Shown piece after piece: positions 54,367 to 63,337 of a DNA stretch of 64,000 bases. A program made the position numbers and the translations under genes. The stretch is from Nitrosospira sp. Is2 (lineage in GTDB: Bacteria; Pseudomonadota; Gammaproteobacteria; Burkholderiales; Nitrosomonadaceae). How positions within the stretch are numbered: position 1 is the first letter of the stretch; each line of letters begins with the position of its first letter. The notes beneath the pieces were generated by a model that did no database searches, was not told where the DNA came from, and saw nothing but the letters and a program-made list of their open reading frames with translations. The stretch spans positions 1,364,001 through 1,428,000 of the forward strand of contig NZ_CP137134.1 in assembly GCF_033095785.1 (NCBI RefSeq), given 5' to 3'.

Positions 54367-56056
54367 GATTGGCCTCCTGCAAGCTCGTCTGCCCAGACTG
54401 CACCATCTCGAGCGCTGCGTCCCGAAGGAAACGAGTGCCATTACGCTTCGCTGCCTCCTTGATTTGCCGTATGGGTTCACGCGCCACGATCAGTTCGCGG
54501 ATTTCATCATTCAAGATCAGCATCTCCGCAATCGCGCTTCGTCCCCGATAACCGCTGCCCCGGCACTGGCCACAGCCTTTTCCGGCGCGAAACCGGAAGG
54601 TTTCCGCCCGTTCCGGAGTAATTCCGGATGCCGCTATCAATTGCTCGTCCGGACGCTCTTCGGCTGCGCAATGCGCGCAGAGCAGGCGGACCAATCTCTG
54701 TGCGGCGATTCCGTTCAGGGCCGAAACGAAACTGTAGGGGTCGACCCCCATATGCGAGAAACGGCCGATGACATCGAACACGTTATTCGCGTGAACGGTG
54801 GTAAACACAAGATGGCCGGTCAATGCCGCCTGGATCGCGATTTGCGCCGTCTCCGGATCGCGAATTTCTCCAACCATTATTTTGTCGGGGTCGTGACGCA
54901 GAATCGAGCGTAAACCGCGCACAAAGGTCAGCCCCTTCTTCTCGTTAACGGGTATCTGCAGGACACCGGGCAACTGGTACTCGATTGGATCTTCGATGGT
55001 AATGATTTTATCGTGGCCGGTGTTTACTTCGGAAATGGCGGCATAAAGCGTCGTCGTTTTCCCGCTGCCTGTGGGCCCGGTCACCAGCAGCATACCGTAG
55101 GGTTCGGCGCTGAGCCGGCGCAGACTCGCCATTGTGGCCGGTTCGAAGCCAAGATGATCCAGTGTGAGGCCCTCCACATGATCGGCCAGCGCCTGCCGAT
55201 CAAGAATACGCAACACCGCGTCTTCCCCAAAAATACTGGGCATGATGGATACGCGAAAGTCAATTTCCCTTCCCTGGATGGAAACTTTGAAACGACCGTC
55301 TTGAGGCACGCGCCGTTCAGCGATATCCAGATCAGACATCACCTTGATGCGTGAAATGACCTGTTCCGCCAAATCCGCGCCTTGCACCACCCCGATGCTG
55401 GTCAGAACACCGTCGATCCGGTATTTGATCGAAAGTGCGCCCGGTACCATTTCGAGATGTATGTCGCTTGCCTGTGATTTATGCGCGTCATATAACGTGG
55501 AATGCACCAAACGCACCACCGGGCTGGTCCCTTCGTTGATCGATTTGAGCGAAAGATCTTCCTCACCCGCCTGTTTTTCTCGGCTTGCCGCTGCGGGCAG
55601 CAAAGTATCCATGGCGCGCATGGTCTGTTCCTGCTGTGCAAAAAAGGCGACCAAGTCCGCCGGATGAACCAGATGCCATGCCGCGGGAACGTCGATACGG
55701 TCTTCCGCCCAGGCTCTCAAGTTCGGCGAAAACGGATTGGCGACCGCAAGGATGTATTCCTCGCCGTTGCGAAACAACGCGCATTCCTCGGCAACGGCTT
55801 CGTTAAAAGGCAACACTTCGAAGGCGGGGGTGAATGCGCGCAGGCGTTCCATTGTCAGCACAGGCATGCGCAGCAACCGACCCAGTTCCGCTATCAGTTG
55901 ATCGGGCTCGAGGCCATATGTTTCCTCCAGAAAACCGACTATCGGAACGCCTCGCGTCGAGGCCTCCCTGCGCGCCTCAGCAAGCTGATGCGCATCAATA
56001 CGCCCTGTCCCTGTTGCGGCCTGAAGGACCTCCGCTTCGATCAACTGGTTCAACCG
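54347..56056 (-). CDS. gspE: Type II secretion ATPase GspE
   Basis: The cytoplasmic motor ATPase that drives pseudopilus assembly. An N-terminal MSHA-E/GspE domain (about 1-130) is followed by the AAA-like ATPase core: Walker A GPTGSGKTTTLY, the Asp box TIEDPIEYQLP, Walker B IMVGEIRDPETA and the His box AALTGHLVFTTVHAN. A zinc knuckle CAHC...CGQC is near the C-terminus. The start is uncertain: a TTG at 56056 overlaps the gspF stop as TTGA and gives 569 residues, while the open frame reaches 56164. It is the strongest marker that this operon is a secretion or pilus machine. Confidence 0.93.
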   Translation of the reverse strand, partial: RLNQLIEAEVLQAATGTGRIDAHQLAEARREASTRGVPIVGFLEETYGLEPDQLIAELGRLLRMPVLTMERLRAFTPAFEVLPFNEAVAEECALFRNGEEYILAVANPFSPNLRAWAEDRIDVPAAWHLVHPADLVAFFAQQEQTMRAMDTLLPAAASREKQAGEEDLSLKSINEGTSPVVRLVHSTLYDAHKSQASDIHLEMVPGALSIKYRIDGVLTSIGVVQGADLAEQVISRIKVMSDLDIAERRVPQDGRFKVSIQGREIDFRVSIMPSIFGEDAVLRILDRQALADHVEGLTLDHLGFEPATMASLRRLSAEPYGMLLVTGPTGSGKTTTLYAAISEVNTGHDKIITIEDPIEYQLPGVLQIPVNEKKGLTFVRGLRSILRHDPDKIMVGEIRDPETAQIAIQAALTGHLVFTTVHANNVFDVIGRFSHMGVDPYSFVSALNGIAAQRLVRLLCAHCAAEERPDEQLIAASGITPERAETFRFRAGKGCGQCRGSGYRGRSAIAEMLILNDEIRELIVAREPIRQIKEAAKRNGTRFLRDAALEMVQSGQTSLQEANRVTIVA

Positions 56057-57234
56057 ACACTTCCCGCCAACTGAAATATAGGCATATACATAAGAATGAT
56101 TATCCCCCCGATCACGCCCCCGATCACCGCCATCAGCACCGGTTCGATCAGCTTGGTGAGCCACTCTACCCAGCGCGCGATTTCTTCATCGTGAAAATTG
56201 CCGATGCGCTCCATCATCTCACCCATGAGACCGGTTCTTTCACCCACCCGCAACATGCGGTCGCCGACCGCCGTAGTCAGCCCTTCAGCTTCCATTGCGT
56301 TTGAGATGGTCTTTCCTTCGCGGATCAGAAGGGCAGCGGCGCGCACTCTTGGTCGGAAGTGCGGTTGCAGCAGGCCGTCCACCATCTCCAAGGCTTTCAC
56401 CACCGGGATGCCGCCGCGCAACAGCATGCCTAATGTCCTATAAAATCGGGCGAGCTGATAAACCCGCATGCGTTCCCCAATGGCTGGAATACGCCATAAC
56501 TGCTGGATCAGCCGCACCCTGAATGCCGGACGGGTGATGCCATAAGCGATTAGCGCCAGCACAGCTGCCGCAACACCCGCCATCTGCCATCCCTGTTCCT
56601 GCACAAGATGCCCCCATTCAATAAGCAGCATTGAGAGCCAAGGCAAATCCGAGCCTACATCCTCGTAGATGGCGCTGAACTTCGGCACAACAAAAACCAG
56701 GAGAAACAGCCCCACGAGCAACCCGATCAACAACAAGAGCACAGGGTAAATGGAAGCGCCGATCAGCTTCTTGCGGACCAGATCCATCTGTGTATGATAA
56801 TTTATGAAACGCGTTAACGCCTCAGGCAGGTCGCCGGTACGCTCGCTTGCCCTTGCGGTCGCGACGTAAAGCGGGGGGAATGCTTGCGGAAAAAACTCCA
56901 ATGCGCGGGAGAACGTAACACCCTCGTAAAGCCGCGCAAGCAGCTCCTCGATAATTTTACGTACGCCGGCGTCCTGCTCTTTATCCGCCAGTGTTTCAAT
57001 ACTCTCCACCAGACTGAGTCCAGCTACCAGCAGCGAAAGCAGTTCCTGGCTGAAGTGCGCCAGCGGAAAACGCAACCTCGGCTTCGGCATCCAGCCTGAA
57101 AACCGGCGCCTGACATTCAGCACCATCCCGCCTTGCGCCAGCACCTGGAGACGCGCGTCTTCCGCGCTATCGGCGTCGAGTTCAAGAAATACCGTGCCTC
57201 GCCCGGCAAGCACAGCTTTTACTTGATAGCGCAT
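56050..57234 (-). CDS. gspF: Type II secretion inner-membrane protein GspF
   Basis: A 394-residue platform protein of the GspF/PilC family. Two homologous cytoplasmic helical domains (about 60-180 and 265-380; the first with LSLLVAGLSLVESIETLAD, the second with LGMLLRGGIPVVKALEMV) alternate with three membrane segments (about 160-185, 210-235 and 365-388). It starts six bases after the gspG stop and overlaps gspE by a few bases. Confidence 0.94.
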   Translation of the reverse strand: MRYQVKAVLAGRGTVFLELDADSAEDARLQVLAQGGMVLNVRRRFSGWMPKPRLRFPLAHFSQELLSLLVAGLSLVESIETLADKEQDAGVRKIIEELLARLYEGVTFSRALEFFPQAFPPLYVATARASERTGDLPEALTRFINYHTQMDLVRKKLIGASIYPVLLLLIGLLVGLFLLVFVVPKFSAIYEDVGSDLPWLSMLLIEWGHLVQEQGWQMAGVAAAVLALIAYGITRPAFRVRLIQQLWRIPAIGERMRVYQLARFYRTLGMLLRGGIPVVKALEMVDGLLQPHFRPRVRAAALLIREGKTISNAMEAEGLTTAVGDRMLRVGERTGLMGEMMERIGNFHDEEIARWVEWLTKLIEPVLMAVIGGVIGGIIILMYMPIFQLAGSVG

Positions 57235-57240
57235 TGCAAC

Positions 57241-57699
57241 TTACCAGTTGGTGATATCCGCCGCTTCTCCCGCACCGCCGGGCTGACCATCCTTTCCCAA
57301 CGAATGTAAATCGTACTCCCCGCGTTCACCCGGATACTTGTAAATATACGGCCGTCCCCATGGATCCGGTGGCGCCGCCTTTTTCAGGTATGGTCCCTGC
57401 CATTTCGGCTCGTTCGCCGGACGTGTCATTAATGCGGTCAACCCTAGTTCCGTAGTCGGGTAGTGGCCGGTGTCCAGGCGGTACTGGTCCAGAGCCTTTT
57501 CGAGGGCATCAATCTGCGCTTGCGCAACTTTTACCTCAGACTTGCCCACCTGAGAAAAATACTTGGGAGCGACATAGCCTGCCAGCAATCCAATAATGAC
57601 CATCACGACCAGCAGTTCGAGCAACGTAAATCCTTGCGCCGAGTGGCGGCGTGGCAGCGGCCAACGATACTTCACTTCACTATTTTTCAATCTATTCAT
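57241..57699 (-). CDS. gspG: Major pseudopilin GspG
   Basis: A 152-residue major pseudopilin, first gene of the operon. The 23-residue leader ends Q-G before FTLLELLVVMVIIGLLAGYVAPKYF; mature Glu5 is E28. The head has the GspG pattern: LDQYRLDTGHYPTTELGLTALM, then KWQGPYLKKAAPPDPWGRPYIYKYPG, the Ca-site loop region, and ends DLHSLGKDGQPGGAGEAADITNW. It is a textbook GspG, unlike the other three pseudopilins downstream. Confidence 0.95.
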   Translation of the reverse strand: MNRLKNSEVKYRWPLPRRHSAQGFTLLELLVVMVIIGLLAGYVAPKYFSQVGKSEVKVAQAQIDALEKALDQYRLDTGHYPTTELGLTALMTRPANEPKWQGPYLKKAAPPDPWGRPYIYKYPGERGEYDLHSLGKDGQPGGAGEAADITNW

Positions 57700-58165
57700 A
57701 GACTTTCACAGCACGGAGCGCAAGCGTCCTGAAACGTAGAGTGTAGAGCTTGGGTGTTACCAAAAAATGACGGAACGGGTGAGATTGACCCCGAGAATCC
57801 GTGGGAATCATATTAGCTTCCCAGCAATGTCGCAAGCAATATCGCGGACCGAAGCAAATGTCAAGCCCGGCTGGGGACTGATGAATTATTCATGTCGAAA
57901 AAACATTGACTGCCGTTTTCCGGTAAATATCTGCCGCTCGGGCGCGACGCAACTATACCGATCCTTATAAATCTTGAAATCAATCCCAATCGGACTGCCA
58001 TCTTCGTCGCCGTTACATTCGCATAGTAACGCTTTGAAAAAAAGCCAACTTTTTAACCATGCGCAAACGAATAACCCTATTTGCGTAATGTAAAAATTTA
58101 AACTATGCTTTTTTTAACTTCCAATCGTGGCAAAAAAAAAATCAACTTACATCTCCACGTTCATC
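57700..58165. other. Divergent promoter region between gspG and the response regulator
   Basis: About 460 bases, AT-rich towards the plus-strand gene. It should carry the gsp operon promoter on the minus strand and that of the response regulator on the plus strand. A 67-codon open frame at 57767-57970 has no support. No clear operator was seen. Confidence 0.4.
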
Positions 58166-58864
58166 ATGTCCATCCGTGTCCTGCTCATTAACAGTCATCA
58201 GATCGTTCTGTGGGGACTGGAAAAACTTATCAACGCCGAGTCGCCGAGCATGGAGGTCGTGGGCAAAGCGACCAACGGGCCTGAGGCCGCGCACGTGGCA
58301 AGGGAAAAAAAACCGGATATTCTCTTACTCGACCTTTGTCTTGGAGTAGAAAAAGGCGGAAACCTCATCCCGGATTTGCTCAGGGAAGGACAATTTCACA
58401 TAATCATCTTCACAGAGTGTCACGACCAGGCCGCCATCGACGAAGCTGTGCTGAATGGAGCGCGAGGCGTAGTCTTCAAAGAAGAGCCCACGCACAACAT
58501 ACTCAAGGCAATCGAGAAAGTTCATGCTGGCGAACTTTGGCTCGACAGAAGCACGACAGGACGTATCTTTATCAACTTTATTCGTGCTGGCCAAAAGCCC
58601 ACCGCTATCACAAAAAAAATCGGTGCGCTTACCCGAAAAGAGCGTGCCATCGTCACCGCGTTTGCAAACGAAGCGGGCGCTTCCAATAAGAAAATCGCGC
58701 AAAAGCTGTGCATCAGCGAACAAACGTTAAGAAACCATCTGACATCCATTTTCAGCAAGCTGGAGATCACGAACCGCTTTGATCTTTTCATGTTTGCCAA
58801 ACTTCATCACCGCGACGTAGGAATTACCGAGCCGCGCTCGGCGCACCGCAGCCCCGGCTTATAG
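58166..58864 (+). CDS. NarL/FixJ-family response regulator
   Basis: A 232-residue two-component regulator. The receiver domain (about 1-120) has the phosphorylation Asp in ILLLDLCLG, the switch Thr in IIIFTECHD and the conserved Lys in GVVFKEEP, so it looks phosphorylatable. The C-terminal LuxR-type helix-turn-helix is LTRKERAIVTAFANEAGASNKKIAQKLCISEQTLRNHLTSIF. I chose the ATG at 58166 (MSIRVLLINS); an upstream GTG adds 13 Lys/Ser/Thr-rich residues. No histidine kinase is in the window. It precedes the multicopper oxidase pair in the same direction and is a candidate regulator of it. Confidence 0.9.
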   Translation: MSIRVLLINSHQIVLWGLEKLINAESPSMEVVGKATNGPEAAHVAREKKPDILLLDLCLGVEKGGNLIPDLLREGQFHIIIFTECHDQAAIDEAVLNGARGVVFKEEPTHNILKAIEKVHAGELWLDRSTTGRIFINFIRAGQKPTAITKKIGALTRKERAIVTAFANEAGASNKKIAQKLCISEQTLRNHLTSIFSKLEITNRFDLFMFAKLHHRDVGITEPRSAHRSPGL

Positions 58865-59260
58865 CTCCGCTCAAGTGCGGAGGGTGCCGCACCTACCCTC
58901 TCCGCCTCTTTACGCTCCTCCATGTCTCGGTGCAAATGTACTGATACAACTCCAAAAACAAGTACATCTTCTTAAGCAAATAAGTACAACCCTCCCGTGG
59001 TCTTCCTCCCTTCGTAACTCATAATCACCAACAAAAAATAGCGCCATCGGGGGGAGCCTGACTTATGGCTCCTCAATACGGCACTCGGCACTTCAACTCT
59101 CCTGTCAGGAATGGTCAGTCACGATCACTGCAATGGGTTGCGCCGCTGCACTGTCCGATTGAACAGCTGAAGAATCAACGCGAACCAGCTCAAGCCGGGC
59201 AATTCGCGTCCGACTCTGTTTCGTGTCAACTAACTCATCAACCAAGGGAGCCTTCCAAAA
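58865..59260. other. Leader region of the multicopper oxidase pair
   Basis: Nearly 400 bases upstream of the first oxidase. A GGAGCC/GGCTCC inverted repeat (59053-59058 with 59067-59072, loop of eight) lies about 190 bases before the start codon. A strong ribosome site AAGGGAG precedes the ATG at 59261. An 80-codon open frame from 59065 overlaps that start in another phase and is not credible. Confidence 0.4.
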
Positions 59261-60265
59261 ATGAAGTTTCGACGAAGCCATGCTATCGGGGAGTTTTGTG
59301 CTTCTGATAACGCCGGGTACACCTCAATCTCGACGCAATTCGGACGCTTTCGCACTGGCCTGATAATACCGTCAGCCCTCTTTCTCGCGGCTTTTTTTCT
59401 ACCCGTTGGGGAAAGCGTCAGCGCCGATCACCGGATTCAAATGACCGCGGAAGAAATCACTGATGGATTGCTTGCCTACCGGATGGTTCAGCACACCGTC
59501 AACGGCGCTGATATCACATCCCGCTACAGCACCGAAGCTACGGTTCCAGGTCCGACGATTGTTCTCAATGAAGGGGACAAGGTGGTCCTCACTATTCGCA
59601 ATGGCTTAACCATGCGGCCCGATCAGCAGGTTAGCGTCCATCCCCACGGCGTCCATTACATGATCCTCAGCGACGGCACGCTGAAGGTTATCAACAAGGT
59701 TGAAGATGAAGGCGCCTACCCTGTCGGTTTTTATACTTATCTTTGGGATGTGGCGCCGGGCACAGCGGGCACCTGGCCGTATCACGACCACAACTTCGCG
59801 ACCCACAATGGCTCTGAACACCGGGGGCTGTTCGGCGCCCTCATTGTCAACCCGGAATCAGGGACAGTTACTGCAAGCGCCGAAGGCAGAATCCGGAACG
59901 TATCCGTCGATAGCATCAAGAAGGATTATGTGCTTTTCCTGGGCGATGATGCCTTTTGGGGAACGGAGATAGATGGCGTCAGCAAGCAGCAAACGCCCCG
60001 CTGGACCAACCCTGCCTTGACCGCAAAACATGGGGACAATGTGAGGTTTCATCTGATTGCGATGGGAACCGACCTGCATCAGTTCAGGCTCAAAGGTTAC
60101 AGATGGGTTGATCCCGGAACCAATAACCTCATCGACAGAGCCGACATCGGTCCGCTCGAAAACCACGTTTTCACCATCAAGTCCTCACATTCAACAGATT
60201 ATCTCGACAAAAATTTCTCAAATCGTTTGATGGGCATGAGGGGCGACTTTAATGTCACCCAATAA
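59261..60265 (+). CDS. Two-domain multicopper oxidase-like protein A, keeping only domain-1 copper ligands
   Basis: A 334-residue exported cupredoxin pair of the two-domain laccase type, with a long n-region and signal helix (about 33-55). Domain 1 keeps all four expected trinuclear ligands: H127 and H129 in H-P-H-G, H175 and H177 in Y-H-D-H. Domain 2 aligns without gaps to the usual motifs but has lost them: the H-x-F-H-x-H-x-H-R-W pattern reads H273-Q-F-R276-L-K278-G-Y-R-W, and the H-C-H pattern reads L315-D316-K317, with N321 for the next His; only M326 of the type 1 set remains besides H273. So it cannot hold a normal type 1 site. The gene ends 34 bases before its partner. Confidence 0.9.
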   Translation: MKFRRSHAIGEFCASDNAGYTSISTQFGRFRTGLIIPSALFLAAFFLPVGESVSADHRIQMTAEEITDGLLAYRMVQHTVNGADITSRYSTEATVPGPTIVLNEGDKVVLTIRNGLTMRPDQQVSVHPHGVHYMILSDGTLKVINKVEDEGAYPVGFYTYLWDVAPGTAGTWPYHDHNFATHNGSEHRGLFGALIVNPESGTVTASAEGRIRNVSVDSIKKDYVLFLGDDAFWGTEIDGVSKQQTPRWTNPALTAKHGDNVRFHLIAMGTDLHQFRLKGYRWVDPGTNNLIDRADIGPLENHVFTIKSSHSTDYLDKNFSNRLMGMRGDFNVTQ

Positions 60266-60299
60266 TAAAACGCCCCAACAGGACATCAGAGGACAAAGG

Positions 60300-63185
60300 A
60301 TGAACAAATTTACACTTAGAATGAAATTATTGACTGCGATGGCACTCGGGCTGATCGCAGCCATGCCACTCGGTTCAACCATGGCCCTGGCTGCTTCCCA
60401 CAACATTGTATTGTCAGCCGAAATACTGCCTAACGGGCAACCTGGCTACAAGATGGTCAGCCATAGTGGAAACCAGGGCTCGCACTACCCCAGTACCGCC
60501 GTCATCCCAGGTCCGACCCTTTTCGTAAAGCAGGGCGACTCGGTGAGCGTGCAGCTCGTCAACAATACCAAGGAAAAAGTAGGTTTCAAGGTACCCGGCC
60601 TTTCACATGGCGGAACGGTCGCGCCGGGCCAAACAGGAAACTATAGCGTAGATACCAGCGCACGGGGCACCCACCTCTACCACGACGAGAAACTGGGGCT
60701 TACCGGCCTGTTCGGCGCAATCGTCGTTGACAGGCCCGACGGGAAGGTGGAGAGCTACCTTGACGCTGACGGGCGCATTGTTCCGGTGAAGCGACAGGAC
60801 GTCAAAAAGCAGCAAGTCCTGTTCATGGTCGGCTCAACCTTCTGGGGAACGGAAATTTCCCAGGACGGCACACAGACACCGCTGTGGACCAATCCCACTC
60901 TGGGCGCCGTTCATAACGACATTGTGAGATTCCATATCCTGTCGGTGGGACCGGGGCACACCTTTCACTTGCATGCCCACCGATGGCTCAAACCAGTTAC
61001 AGAAACGAGAAAGGGTAAGGATAGCGCTTCCCGGCATGACAAGGACAGGGATGACTACTCCCATTTCAGAAGAGATGGGGATGGCGACCGGCACGGAGAT
61101 GACGACGATGATCACCGCCACCACGATTTATCGAAAGGGACCGTCGAACACAGCGGCACCCCTGGCATTATCGATACGAAACTGTTAGCCGACCGTTTTG
61201 ATAGCCATGCGTTCACGGTTAAAGCAGGCACTGGCGTGGGGCCAGGCAACTGGCAGTACCACTGCCATTTATTTTCCCACATGGAAGCAGGGATGCACGG
61301 CAGCTTCAGGGTTGATCCCGTAGGCTCCCCGCAAATGGGAACCAGCATCGCCGGCGCATCTCCCCATGGAGCTATTTTTGGCCATACCAGCAACGACCCC
61401 GGCCTCGTCACTTTCATAATTTCGGATCAACCAAGCAGCTGGTTCAGGAGCGCCCGCGCCGACACTATATTTGGCATTACCGGCGGCACCCGGTCGCTGG
61501 AAGTCCTGCCTCCCGGCGGAAGCGTCAATTTCATCATGTCGGACACCAACACGGTACATTCGATCACCAGCCTGATATGGCCCAGTGGAGCGCCGCACCT
61601 GCCATTTGACCAGGCCAGGGCCTATAAAGGCGGGGGGCTGCTACATTTGTCCAAACCCGGTCTATACGTATTTACCTGCAAGGTGCATCCATACATGTTT
61701 GGCGCGGTGATCGTGGACGATCCCGCCACCGATGGTCTTGATCTCGGCGAAACCATCGATCTGGCCCCGGGCATAAAGAACCTGCCCACTAGCAGCGATT
61801 TGGCCACTTTCCTGCTGAGAACCTTCTTTGTCGCCACCGCTCCCAACAACTGGCAGGATTACACTTCCGGCAAGCCATGGAACATAACGTATCCCAACGT
61901 TTCGGTCCGCATCACCGGCGGAGCTTCCGTGAATTTGTCGGAAGTGCTGATCGCCCGGTACGGCAACAACACCGTCTTGACACCACCGGTTCCCCCCCGT
62001 ATCCATGGGGTGGGCGAGGTATGGGTCGATACCCAGTTTGAAAAAACGGCGGGCAAGAGCAAACCGGGCACCATTTCCGTCGTTGACACCACGACCTGGA
62101 AAGTAACCCGCAAGATCGCCCTGCCGGAGATCAATATGAATAATCCCCATAACATGTGGACCAACAGGGATCAATCGATTGTTTTTCAGACGCAATGGTT
62201 TGACAACAAACTGACGATGATCGATAAAAAGACGGGCAAGCTGATCAAAAACATCCGCGTGGGCGAGGCCCCTGCTCATGTCATGACCCGCCCGGACAAT
62301 GACGACATCACAGTCACCAATAATGGAGAAGACGGAGTGTCGATCATCCCGGCGGGCACAACCAAGGTCAAGGAGATAATGCCCACGCAGAAATCCGGCC
62401 AGCTAGCCGCGAACCCCCACGGGCACTGGATCAGCGCGGACGGAAACCAGGTCGTGACGCCAAACATCTTTACCAATGATGTCGGCTTCTATGACATCGA
62501 CAGCGGAGTCATCCTGGAAAGAACACCTACGGGAGGATCTGCCCCGGGCGCTCACCCCATCGCTATCGGCATGATGCCTGATTCGAGCAAAGCCTACGCG
62601 GCGAACCTGTTGCATCATAGCGTGAGCGTGCTCGACAGGAATGGGTCGTTACTAAAAACCATCAACCTCATTGCCGACTATAACCCCATTGACGGAACAA
62701 TCCAGGACCGGGATGGGGACGGACTGGCAACGGTCGGCATCCTTCCGATTCAGTTGCCCGTTTCCCCGGATGGTCGCGCAGTAGTGGTGGCTAATATGGG
62801 TCAATCGATTATAGTCATCGATACGCGCACCGACCGCGTGGTGAAGATGCTTCCCTGCGATCCGGGTTGCCACGGAGCAAATTTTGGTGCGAAAAAGGGT
62901 GGGGGATACTATGCCTATGTCACCAGCAAATTCTCCAATGAGCTTATTGTCGTTGACGTCGATCCCAACAATGACGGCAATGTGTCCGATGCGGAAGTGG
63001 CAGGCCGGGTTTCGCTCGTAAGCAACAGCAATACCCACACTGATGACCGCATCAGTGGTCTGGCGGGCTATGGCGGGCAAGGAGTTCTTGCCATTCCCAA
63101 CGTATACAATAGCTGGGTTAAGAACCTGCCTGATGAATGGAAGAGCCAACTCACCCCCGCGCAACGAAACCCGTCCCATCACTGA
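60300..63185 (+). CDS. Multicopper oxidase-like protein B, keeping only domain-2 ligands, with extra cupredoxin and beta-propeller
   Basis: A 961-residue exported protein from the ATG at 60300 (signal peptide about 1-31; an ATG at 60252 inside gene A is less likely). Cupredoxin 1 has lost most ligands: K97 and P99 replace H-x-H-G, and Y-H128-D-E130 replaces Y-H-D-H. Cupredoxin 2 is complete: H220, H223, H225 in HTFHLHAHRW, then H321-C322-H323, H327 and M332. Between these lies a His/Asp-rich insert (about 235-281). A third cupredoxin (about 365-475) has H420, C460, H463 and M466, a plausible second type 1 copper. A YVTN-like beta-propeller fills about 540-950. Confidence 0.9.
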   Translation: MNKFTLRMKLLTAMALGLIAAMPLGSTMALAASHNIVLSAEILPNGQPGYKMVSHSGNQGSHYPSTAVIPGPTLFVKQGDSVSVQLVNNTKEKVGFKVPGLSHGGTVAPGQTGNYSVDTSARGTHLYHDEKLGLTGLFGAIVVDRPDGKVESYLDADGRIVPVKRQDVKKQQVLFMVGSTFWGTEISQDGTQTPLWTNPTLGAVHNDIVRFHILSVGPGHTFHLHAHRWLKPVTETRKGKDSASRHDKDRDDYSHFRRDGDGDRHGDDDDDHRHHDLSKGTVEHSGTPGIIDTKLLADRFDSHAFTVKAGTGVGPGNWQYHCHLFSHMEAGMHGSFRVDPVGSPQMGTSIAGASPHGAIFGHTSNDPGLVTFIISDQPSSWFRSARADTIFGITGGTRSLEVLPPGGSVNFIMSDTNTVHSITSLIWPSGAPHLPFDQARAYKGGGLLHLSKPGLYVFTCKVHPYMFGAVIVDDPATDGLDLGETIDLAPGIKNLPTSSDLATFLLRTFFVATAPNNWQDYTSGKPWNITYPNVSVRITGGASVNLSEVLIARYGNNTVLTPPVPPRIHGVGEVWVDTQFEKTAGKSKPGTISVVDTTTWKVTRKIALPEINMNNPHNMWTNRDQSIVFQTQWFDNKLTMIDKKTGKLIKNIRVGEAPAHVMTRPDNDDITVTNNGEDGVSIIPAGTTKVKEIMPTQKSGQLAANPHGHWISADGNQVVTPNIFTNDVGFYDIDSGVILERTPTGGSAPGAHPIAIGMMPDSSKAYAANLLHHSVSVLDRNGSLLKTINLIADYNPIDGTIQDRDGDGLATVGILPIQLPVSPDGRAVVVANMGQSIIVIDTRTDRVVKMLPCDPGCHGANFGAKKGGGYYAYVTSKFSNELIVVDVDPNNDGNVSDAEVAGRVSLVSNSNTHTDDRISGLAGYGGQGVLAIPNVYNSWVKNLPDEWKSQLTPAQRNPSHH

Positions 63186-63213
63186 TGTAGTTCCTGAAAC
63201 TTACCCTCGGCAG

Positions 63214-63244
63214 CGGCCATCGACAATGATGGCCGTTTTTTTTG
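63214..63244 (+). terminator. Rho-independent terminator after oxidase B
   Basis: An 8-base stem CGGCCATC/GATGGCCG (63214-63221 with 63228-63235, loop GACAAT) is followed by nine Ts. It lies about 30 bases after the stop codon and ends the oxidase A-B transcript. Confidence 0.9.
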
Positions 63245-63278
63245 CTGATAGCAGCCGGGATTTTCGGTGCCTGTTAAT

Positions 63279-63323
63279 TTGTACTCAGAACAATTGTTCT
63301 CTATAATGAGATCAACTGTTCTC
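63279..63323 (+). promoter_or_regulatory. Promoter and twin operators of the LexA-type repressor
   Basis: TTGTAC (63279-63284) and TATAAT (63302-63307) are 17 bases apart. The spacer is filled by a perfect 14-base palindrome AGAACAATTGTTCT (63287-63300). A second, imperfect dyad GAGATCAACTGTTCTC lies directly after the -10 (63308-63323). Both share a GAAC-N4-GTTC-like core. The placement is that of self-repression by the gene that starts at 63338. Confidence 0.75.
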
Positions 63324-63337
63324 AATTCCTTTCTCTC

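Noticed and set aside
57767..57970. A 67-codon open frame between gspG and the response regulator
   Set aside because: No ribosome site or domain; it lies in a region that must hold two divergent promoters.
59065..59307. An 80-codon open frame upstream of oxidase A
   Set aside because: It overlaps the oxidase start in another phase, has no ribosome site and an unlikely composition.
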